14,512 nt of DNA. Origin: Hamiltosporidium magnivora (taxonomy: Eukaryota > Microsporidia > Dubosqiidae). The position numbers were made by a program, and so were the translations under genes. This document shows positions 1-6,255 of this stretch, piece by piece. Under the pieces are notes generated by a model, which worked only from the letters and a program-made list of their open reading frames with translations, was not told the origin of the DNA and ran no database searches. The stretch spans positions 1 through 14,512 of the forward strand of contig PITI01000324.1 in the NCBI GenBank assembly GCA_004325065.1. The letters run 5' to 3'. How positions within the stretch are numbered: position 1 is the stretch's first letter; every line of letters starts with the position of its first letter.

Positions 1-2
1 CA

Positions 3-179
3 ACAGGTATAACCTGCTACTTAGCTCTCCTGGCTTTAAATGGTTTTTATTTTTATATCTCCCAGGCGCTAAGTCTTCTAACCCGAGTGAGCAAGGCTAG
101 GTTTCCATGCTTTTACATGGCAATTACCTACATGTTCAGCTGCGGTCTGCAATCTGGTTACATAAAAAACTACAAATAA
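3..179 (+). CDS. Possible C-terminal end of a membrane protein (5' partial)
   Basis: This frame is open from the window edge to a TAA at 177-179, giving 58 residues with no start visible. Seen: a hydrophobic stretch around residues 6-26, a basic loop near residues 28-33 (RVSKAR), a second hydrophobic stretch around residues 34-49 (FPCFYMAITYMFSCGL), and a short polar tail ending KNYK. That layout suits two transmembrane helices with a positive cytoplasmic loop. Codons include ctg, gcg, tgc and acc, unlike the AT-saturated frames elsewhere. I do not recognise a family. Because the island is G+C-richer, stops are rarer, and an open run of this length could be chance. A rival frame runs antisense, and the same bases form stem-loops, so a structured RNA is an equally good reading. 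Confidence 0.22.
   Translation, partial: TGITCYLALLALNGFYFYISQALSLLTRVSKARFPCFYMAITYMFSCGLQSGYIKNYK
4..16 (+). other. Short stem-loop
   Basis: CAGGT at 4-8 pairs with ACCTG at 12-16 around a 3-base loop. It is the first of three ordered stem-loops in the left-edge island and supports a structured-RNA reading of 1-130, though a 5-bp hairpin alone is weak. Confidence 0.35.
20..73 (+). other. Compound stem-loop (6 bp + 5 bp)
   Basis: CTTAGC at 20-25 pairs with GCTAAG at 68-73. After a small asymmetric internal loop, CCTGG at 29-33 pairs with CCAGG at 62-66. The enclosed loop (34-61) is AT-rich. Two stacked G+C-containing helices with an internal loop look like a genuine RNA helix rather than a random AT hairpin, but no RNA family was recognised. 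Confidence 0.4.
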
Positions 180-227
180 ATTTGTAGAAAAGTTTCACCC
201 TTTCTTAGACCTCTCTCTCCTCTTCAT
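78..227 (-). CDS. Reverse-strand frame with AGGAG site, open only if UGA is sense
   Basis: An ATG at 227-225 (reverse) sits five bases after AGGAG (reverse complement of 233-237), a good Shine-Dalgarno spacing. The frame begins MKRRERSKKG and then meets TGA. If UGA encodes tryptophan it continues to a TAG at 80-78, giving 49 residues. The island is G+C-richer, so an AGGAG-ATG pair is more likely here by chance than elsewhere. It overlaps the forward frame 3-179, and at most one of them is real. No family is recognised. Confidence 0.12.
98..130 (+). other. Compound stem-loop (5 bp + 5 bp)
   Basis: TAGGT at 98-102 pairs with ACCTA at 126-130, and CCATG at 105-109 pairs with CATGG at 116-120. 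The unpaired flanks between the helices are TT and CAATT, with a 6-base apical loop. On the reverse strand the unpaired bases read GGTAA...AAACC, which recalls the P11/P12 junction of RNase P RNA. The other conserved regions of that RNA are not where they should be, so this is only a structural element. Confidence 0.4.
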
Positions 228-360
228 AACAACTCCTATGGAACAACTGAAGATGTAGTGTGGTATTATTCCCACCAAAAATCCAAACAATGATCTTCAC
301 ACCAGTTTCACACACTCATTGCCAAGCAGAAAGTTTTTTATTAAGTTATCCTTCCTCCAC

Positions 361-889
361 TTCTATTTTAATAATAAAAACAATTAAAATTATTAGTATA
401 TTACATTTAAGAAAAAGATAATTAAATGCTATTCTTAGTAATTTATGAAGGATTTATGAGTCTGTTTTAGGATTTTAATTTGTATTTCAATATATGATCT
501 GAGTATTAAACGTTAGTGCACTTCCTAATAAATTTCTTTTCGAATAACAAAAAAGGTAATGTGTTATCTTTCATATAAAAACTCGGAATAATAAATTATA
601 TAATGTTTGCTTTCATTTTGCATGGTGTTTTATAAAATTTAGGAACTTTTTTAATAAACTTTCAATAAATCTTTTTAGAGGCAATGAATACAAAATTTTT
701 TTAAAGAATGTGTATATATATCTGAATCCGATAAATCTAAATAAATTCAAGTTTTTGTATTCAAAGACGATTAATACCGTTTATGTTCATACAAAAAACA
801 TGTAGAAATAATAGTGGCACCTGAAATAAAAACTTGGAAAACTTAGGAATAATATTACATGCCAATTTTAAAACATCCTCAGAACAATA
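361..889. other. AT-rich stretch without recognisable features
   Basis: Both strands are interrupted by frequent TAA and TAG. I see no tRNA-like arms, no strong hairpin and no repeat. An AAGGT...ATG near 553 leads only to a ten-codon peptide, and GAAGGA...ATG near 448 to four codons. Confidence 0.6.
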
Positions 890-1400
890 ATAGCTCTTTC
901 TGGTTTCAGCTATCTTGCAAGATGCTTCAAGTTTTTAAAGCGGAAAGATAATAAACACGACCTTGTTAGCTCATGAGTTTAATCTTCCATGGCTTATATA
1001 AGAAGATAATACCATTTAGATCATTCGAGATGGCATGGAAACTAAATACCATATAATCTCAACTGGTTACTATAAGTAACAGAAAGAATAAAGGCTCGCA
1101 TATAGTAGATTTACACGAAAAGGGAATCCCCATCATTCCCTCTAACCAACTAAGAGAGGTGGTCTAAATAATACCAGCCCATAAGAGTAATGAAAGACTA
1201 TCCTAGTTACAATATAGGTAGTGGAAGGACTCGATAAACTTATAGCTTCATCAGTCGAATCCATAAATGAGGGGAAAGGTGTTTGAAAAACAGAATATAT
1301 GATTGTTTACTATAAATGCCAATTGAAATCAAGGAAAAACGCGAGATTAACAAAATGCGAATACAAACGACGGACTAAATCGAACGGGAAATTTCTAGAA
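890..1400. other. Second G+C-richer island, possible structured RNA or decayed gene
   Basis: Lines 901-1380 hold about 19-24 G or C per 60 bases (about 36%), well above the surroundings. Stem-loops cluster at 1066-1222. A reverse-strand frame from about 1308 to 975 reads as hydrophobic sequence (for example WLEGMMGIPFS, CEPLFFLLLIVTS) but is broken by two TAG and three TGA codons. A forward frame over the same bases is broken about a dozen times. I cannot assign any product. It may be a decayed gene, an uncharacterised RNA, or a piece of different origin from its surroundings. Confidence 0.5.
1066..1222 (+). ncRNA. Cluster of four stem-loops, putative structured RNA of unknown family
   Basis: Seen in order: GTTACT (1066-1071) with AGTAAC (1075-1080), 3-base loop. 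GGGAAT (1122-1127) with ATTCCC (1135-1140), 7-base loop. CCTCT (1139-1143) with AGAGG (1155-1159), which shares two bases with the previous helix and so is an alternative or stacked pairing. ACTA-CCTA (1197-1205, one bulged T at 1201) with TAGGTAGT (1215-1222), 8 bp. Short stems are common by chance in any sequence, but four with G+C pairs inside 160 bases of a G+C-richer island is more than I found elsewhere. There is no match to rRNA, SRP RNA, RNase P RNA or tmRNA that I would defend. Confidence 0.28.
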
Positions 1401-1453
1401 TAAACCAAATAAAATATTTGGAATTAAGGCTTTACTTATTCGGAAATTTCTAG
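1387..1453. repeat. 12-bp direct repeat flanking a hairpin
   Basis: GGAAATTTCTAG occurs at 1387-1398 and again at 1442-1453. Between the copies, CCAAAT (1405-1410) pairs with ATTTGG (1416-1421) around a 5-base loop. Many 12-base repeats are expected by chance in a sequence this AT-rich, so only the close spacing and the G/C content of the repeat make it worth recording. It lies at the right boundary of the second island. Confidence 0.4.
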
Positions 1454-3890
1454 CTTAATTCAAATTTACCTATTTATTTTATTAGAGTATAAGAAATTTA
1501 ATACAATGATACCATCATTTTAAAACCCAAAATATTTTTCTTAAACATTCTGCAAAATATATGCTGAATCGTTTAATCATATTTTTCGTAAAATAAAGCC
1601 AAGGTATAGTTTATTTACAAGATTATGATACCATATTGACTAACCGATAAAACAAAATTATTTTAATGAGTCACGTCTAAAAGTTTTCTCTAATCAACTC
1701 TGGCTATAAATTTTTTACACTTCGTAGTCAAAACTGATGTAAAATAAAATTTCAATTTATAGGAATTACTTTTTAGTGTTTATACTATACAAACATAAGA
1801 GGTTTTTATAAATTTGAAGTTATAGATAGAATAAAAAATTTAAAATTTGCTATATATTTAAAGTAAAAATTTTCTATTTATAATTCGTTTTTGAATAGAA
1901 ATAATTTTATCTCAAATCAATAAATAAATATAAGCCTCGAAAAGATCAGCAACAGATGCTCTACAAATATATCATTTTTTTAAGTCATGTCAAACAATCA
2001 TTATATAAGACGAGTCATCATATAAAAGAGAAGGTTTTTAATGGGGAAATAGCAACTATATTAATACCTGGTAGCATATCAAAATACAAATTTTTGATAA
2101 TTTTAATAAAACATTCCATAAACATTTATTTCAATTTAGCATTTTCAAATCTTTGCTGAATGAATTTCGAATAAAATCTAAAGAGAAAGATTTAAACTCG
2201 TAGTTTATCTTTTGAAAAATGTCGATACCCTGAACAATTACCAATTTGTTTAATCTATAATTTTAAAATCGAAACTTATTACTTTTACTACATTCAATCT
2301 TTATATTTTAAGTAGAGATAATAGAGTTGATGCCTTCTAAAAATTTAGCCTCTTCTATAGTTTCGTTAATTTAAAGAAATTTGAAATATCTATGGCTAAC
2401 AAAAAATTTTAGATTTGCTTTATATAAACAAACTATGTTTAATTATGAACATTCCGGGAGCAATCCAGTTCAGTTTTACACATTAAAGGCATTTTTTATA
2501 TGTTTCAATACCCCAAGCAATAATTTCAAACCCTTGGACTAAAGAATCTGTTTAAGACAGTACCGATATTTCATCCCATCAAGTGAAAATATTTTTACTT
2601 TCTTTTATTTTTCAAATGCTAAGCCTGAAATTTCTTATTTTTTTTGCTTTTCTTAAGCCTTTTAATTACCCAACTGATTTTGCTAAAAACCGATATATTC
2701 AGCTATCTTATCATAAAAACAAAATCTTATTTACGTCGCCATTGGTTTTTTGTTGCCTGTAAGATTTATTTCTAGTAATTAGAATATTTTTCTCAAAATA
2801 TCCTTCAAAATGATAAGCACTAGCAAGTTTTTAATACAATTTATAAATTTTAAAAATATAGCATATATACTCGAATAACTGATAGATTTTTTTCATAATA
2901 TAGGAAAAATCAGAGCTTAAAAATTGGAACAAAAAAACATATTTGTACCTTGCCTCCAATAAATATCGAAAATACTAATTTTTGTAAAAATTTAATTTAA
3001 ATTAAATAATTCGAATACATTAATTCCTACACGAAAAAAAAGTTTATAAGAGGTTGAAATAAATTTACAATAATATCTATTTGTAGTAATATAGATATTG
3101 AATTTTTTTCGTAACTTGTATAAAAATTAAGTCGAAGACTCTATTCTGATCAAATACAGACAAGATGTGCCAAAAAATATGTATAAAACTCATTTTTTAT
3201 AGTATATTAAAATAAACGATATTTGTAAAGCGTGTAAAAATAATGTTTTGAATATTGAAAAATAGAACGAATAAGCATTTTAGAAAGTCAGAAACGAATA
3301 TTGATTTATGCAGAAACATCTGTAAGTCAATCCTACCACAAATTTTTCAAGAATATTTTTTTGATTAAGAATATTGATTGCAAAATGAATGTAAAGCGAA
3401 ATGAGTTATAGCACATTCCAAATTACTAGACTATAGAAATAAAACATTGCAGATAGCTTCTTATAATATTAATACTTGATATTATTTTATGGTTATTTGG
3501 TGAAATACATAACAATTTAAGTAAAGCTTGAAAATATAGTACAATTGCATTAAAACTAGAATTAAGCTTTTTAGTACTGTTTAAAACCACCATGGACATT
3601 CTATATTAGTAATGATTAATTGCATTGTAATAATTGATTTGTCATACTTCATATTTTCTGAATTTAATATTGAAAGAAAATATAATTAGTATTCGAATTT
3701 TGGTAAGAGTTCAATCCTTTAGACACGATCGAATTGCCATTTGAATGAGCTTAGTAGGAAAACGGGTTTGGATTTTTTAAAATATTAAAAACCTAACAAA
3801 ATTTTAATTGATCTTTTCTTTAAAATTTGTATACGAAGAAGAATTTCGACAAAAAAAGTTTAAATTTTTTATTAGTTAGTTATAAATATA
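1400..3890. other. Long AT-rich stretch with no convincing gene
   Basis: Apart from the weak frame at 1956-2159, I see no open frame of note, no ribosome-binding site followed by a usable frame, and no RNA gene. A T-loop-like string near 3706-3714 lacks a matching acceptor stem. The base mixture is irregular, with few long homopolymers or microsatellites, and resembles freely drifting sequence. Confidence 0.55.
1956..2159 (+). CDS. Doubtful 67-residue open frame
   Basis: ATG at 1956 to TGA at 2157-2159. If UGA were sense it would gain only a few codons. The product would have a basic, Ser/His/Lys-rich N-terminal half and hydrophobic segments around residues 33-37 (ATILI) and 45-51. There is no Shine-Dalgarno-like sequence before the ATG, no recognisable domain, and the local composition does not differ from the surrounding non-coding DNA. 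A few frames of this length are expected by chance in 14.5 kb of this composition. Confidence 0.15.
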   Translation: MLYKYIIFLSHVKQSLYKTSHHIKEKVFNGEIATILIPGSISKYKFLIILIKHSINIYFNLAFSNLC

Positions 3891-3926
3891 AATTTGGTTG
3901 CTTTATACAAGATCCGTCAATTTGCA

Positions 3927-3944
3927 CAAAGAGATCTCTCTTTG
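3927..3944 (+). other. 8-bp hairpin with a tight loop
   Basis: CAAAGAGA (3927-3934) pairs with TCTCTTTG (3937-3944), leaving a 2-base loop, or 7 bp with a 4-base loop. GTCAA upstream at 3916-3920 could alternatively pair with TTGAC at 3942-3946. Such switching occurs in attenuators, but no downstream gene is visible to be controlled. Confidence 0.3.
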
Positions 3945-4210
3945 ACCGAACTAGCTATATATAACCATATCAGCAACCAGAATTATGTTATATAAGGTAC
4001 CACAAATTACATTTATGTCTGATACACATACATATGTAGACCCAACCCAGTGTTATTGGATACCTTTGAGAAAAAGACATCATTGAGACGTTAGTTTCTG
4101 ATAACCTTTAGTCTAAGCCAGGCTCAATTTTCCTACATCTAAAGCGTTCGCAGTCTTCCAAGAGCTCTCTGAAAAACATTTTGTATGTTTTAATAAAACT
4201 AGATTATAAA

Positions 4211-4260
4211 CCACAATGTATGTGGAAGGGAATTTTCATGTAAACCATAAAACTAGTTTT
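4211..4260 (+). other. Short stem-loop followed by a 12-bp palindrome
   Basis: CCACA (4211-4215) pairs with TGTGG (4221-4225). AAAACTAGTTTT at 4249-4260 is a perfect palindrome. ATAAAACTAG at 4247-4256 repeats the same ten bases at 4193-4202. These could be protein-binding or transcript features of the third island, or chance. Confidence 0.25.
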
Positions 4261-4640
4261 GCTCCACAGAATTTGAAGGCATTGATTCAAGAATGCACAA
4301 AGAAATACGTTTAAAACTCAAGAAGGTTGCGTAAGGTTATTTATAGAGAAATTACATCGCAAGGTCTCGTTGACTAATATAAAGAGCTAGGTTTATATTA
4401 AATGTAAAGGCGATCCGGTTCAGAAATGGGTGGTTAAAATAATGCTCTTGGTTTGGGAGAAGTCAGGATGGGTTTAAGGCTATAATTACACACCAGAAAG
4501 ACAAACCATCCAATTTCGGTCTCCGTGCCATCTACTAGACCAATTCAACACAACCCATAAGGAAAAGCTATCGAGATGTGTGTTCTACATGATACCGATG
4601 GTGTATTAGAAGGAATATGTTATTTAAGTACAACATCTAA

Positions 4641-5739
4641 CTATATTATTAATGTGTAACAGACAAAACCTGCACATTATTAGAAAGATGTGAGTAATTT
4701 AATTTTTTTATGTTAATTTAGTACATTAATTAAAAACATTTTTAAATTCAGCAATTGTGAAGAACATTCCAAAAAAAATTTGGTTAAAGATATTCAACCA
4801 AATTAGATTTTAAGCGAGTTTTGAAAAACAAAACCCTTAATATTTTTGTTTTTTTTACGCAAAAAACAAGTGGCCAGATATGATTATGCCTGTATTATTG
4901 GATATTGCAAATTGTTTGTCTAGGCTGAATTTCGATAGTTTTCTTGTAGGTTTGCAGCAATTATGAGATTCATTTGAGCAGAAAAAGCCGTAGTTTTTAT
5001 ATTAAGCTTATTTGTGTTTCAAAAATTCATTAAAATAGATTATCACAAGAATATTCGAGAATGATATACCCGAGACAGTTAAATACATATTCTAGCTCTT
5101 AATTCGGTATATATTGCCTAAATTCATATCTTTGAAGAGTTACCTTAAAATTTCGAGCCAAAATTTTAAATTTGACACGGGCTCGTAAATCTTTTGGAAA
5201 CAAGAATTACATTTTATATAGTCACAAATCAATTCGAAAACATATTTGCCAAAAAATTATAGCCTTATGGCCAAATATTTAAAAGGTTGATACTTATAAA
5301 CTTATGCTTATACTAATAACGTTTTTTGTAAGTTTAAGCGTAGTGAAACATTCAGAAAGAATAAATGGAAACTTTATAACCATTGCGTTTTAACGGGCAG
5401 GCTTCTATTTTATTTACGTTTATATTTACAAGCCAGACTAAATATTCAAATCTAGAAAGAATAAAATATTTTTTTTTATTAAGTTATGTGGATTAGAGAG
5501 TATGTAAATTAAAAAATTCAGTTTTTGATAGCAAAATAGAGATATTTTAAAAACAGAGAACGTTTTTAATAATCACGAAATAGATTTGTTATATTTTCAA
5601 TTAGAAACTCTTGCCAATTAAGTCGGAATATCGAAGAAATTTAAAGTCATATATTTTATTTTAATTAAAAAAAGTTTCTTTAAATGAAAAATGTAACTAA
5701 ATTTTTTTTAAATATAAAAGAATTAAAGAAGAATCAATA
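4641..5739. other. AT-rich stretch without recognisable features
   Basis: Frequent stops on both strands. No usable ribosome-binding site with a frame, no tRNA arms, no notable hairpin or repeat. Confidence 0.6.
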
Positions 5740-5829
5740 GAGGCATAAATTATGTATAAAATAATTTATCGGGTAAATTCTTTGCGTAAATTAGAAAAAT
5801 TAGAAATAAATTTGAAAAGATGCGACTAG
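5740..5829 (+). CDS. 25-residue mini-frame with GAGG site
   Basis: GAGG at 5740-5743 lies eight bases before ATG at 5752, and the frame ends at TAG 5827-5829. The peptide begins MYKIIYRV and continues with an amphipathic, charged segment (LRKLEKLEINLKR). It lies on the same strand as, and about 155 bases upstream of, the basic 89-residue frame at 5986, so it could be a leader peptide or a remnant. At this length chance is a strong alternative. The coordinates include the GAGG site. Confidence 0.15.
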
Positions 5830-5985
5830 TAATTAGCTTATAATATGATATGTATAAAAAAACTTATAGAAGATCTTTTTTATATATAAAAGCAAGAAAA
5901 ATTCTAGTTTAAACTTATTTCATTTTTTAACAATATAAATGATATTTTAAGAACTTAGAATGTTCAAAAAAAACAATATAAACCT

Positions 5986-6255
5986 ATGAAAAAGAAAAAT
6001 ATTTGGCGTAAAAAGTATAATACAAACCCGTCTAAAGTTAGAAAAAATATAAGGCATACTAGATTATATATTGCGCAAAATAAAAATTACAAATGTAAGT
6101 ATTCAGATATATCTACAATTGAATGTTTATTTACAGATAAAAACCTTATTAGTTTATTTCGAATTGTATTAATCAAAAGTTTTCGAGTTAAAAAATTCAA
6201 AATGCAGAGAAATTTAAAATTGAAAAAAAGTAATAACGAAATGAATACACATTAA
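5986..6255 (+). CDS. Small highly basic protein, possibly a diverged ribosomal protein
   Basis: This is the longest conventional frame in the window: 89 residues from ATG 5986 to TAA 6253-6255. An in-frame TAG lies upstream and no earlier ATG exists, so this start is the natural one, although no clear Shine-Dalgarno sequence precedes it. Lysine and arginine make up about 28% of residues and acidic residues are rare, which fits a ribosomal or other RNA-binding protein. Residues 39-61 (YSDISTIECLFTDKNLI...FRI) can be laid without gaps on the central IDYKD...SERGKI..SRIT region of bacterial S18. Identities are few, though, and a similar weak alignment can be made with the STI region of S19, whose GHKLGEF motif is absent. 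I therefore give no symbol. The forward strand is A-rich here, which by itself raises lysine. It is either a fast-evolving small basic protein or a chance frame. Confidence 0.33.
   Translation: MKKKNIWRKKYNTNPSKVRKNIRHTRLYIAQNKNYKCKYSDISTIECLFTDKNLISLFRIVLIKSFRVKKFKMQRNLKLKKSNNEMNTH

Larger units (their letters stand above)
1..360. other. G+C-richer island at the left edge, structured, identity unknown
   Basis: Hand counting gives about 140 G or C in the first 360 bases (39%), against roughly 22% in most later lines, and the change near 360 is abrupt. The stretch contains three ordered stem-loops (4-16, 20-73, 98-130) and overlapping open frames on both strands (3-179 forward; 227-78 reverse only if UGA is sense). 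It could be the end of a structured RNA gene, the end of a protein gene, or the remnant of one. I compared it by eye with 23S rRNA, RNase P RNA and tmRNA and found only short scattered similarities, so no identity is assigned. It continues beyond the left edge. Confidence 0.55.
3890..4640. other. Third G+C-richer island, possible decayed gene
   Basis: Base composition rises to about 37% G+C by eye and falls again near 4640. All three forward frames give stretches that look protein-like but are broken. One frame contains GDPVQKWVVKIMLLVWEK, then after a TAA reads on as GYNYTPERQTIQ..., with stops at 4388 (TAG), just after 4460 (TAA), near 4606 (TAG) and 4625 (TAA). Another contains WFGRSQDGFKAIITHQK. 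None matches a family I know. If TAA and TAG were read as glutamine (ciliate code), the first frame would be open from 4286 to the TGA at 4691-4693. Several short stem-loops lie in the island. Likely readings are a decayed gene, an unknown RNA or a eukaryotic exon. Confidence 0.45.

Noticed and set aside
1..150. tmRNA-like strings (TATAACCTGCT on the forward strand, CCGCAGCTG on the reverse strand)
   Set aside because: They are on opposite strands, and there is no tag frame or tRNA-like acceptor domain.
1..180. Reverse-strand similarity to bacterial 23S rRNA (CAGACCGC-AGCT and AGCCAGGA...AGCAG strings in order)
   Set aside because: The spacing between the two strings is about twice that of 23S rRNA, the conserved bases between and around them are missing, and the DNA beyond 360 is far too AT-rich to be the rest of the gene.
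80..260. RNase P RNA-like pieces (AGGGTGAAA, GGTAA...AAACC on the reverse strand; GAGCAAGGC on the forward strand)
   Set aside because: The pieces lie on different strands or in the wrong order, and the conserved GAGGAAAGTCC and ACAGAA..CCGGCTTA regions are absent.
975..1308. Hydrophobic reverse-strand reading of the second island as a protein gene
   Set aside because: It has two TAG stops even when UGA is allowed as tryptophan, three further TGA otherwise, and no family match.
3655..3730. Possible tRNA: GTTCAATCC T-loop at 3706-3714
   Set aside because: The T-stem has a mismatch, and no complementary acceptor stem or D-arm lies at the expected distance upstream.
5986..6255. Firm assignment of the basic frame as ribosomal protein S18 or S19
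   Set aside because: Both alignments rest on a few identities, neither preserves the family's hallmark motifs fully, and two incompatible families fit equally well.
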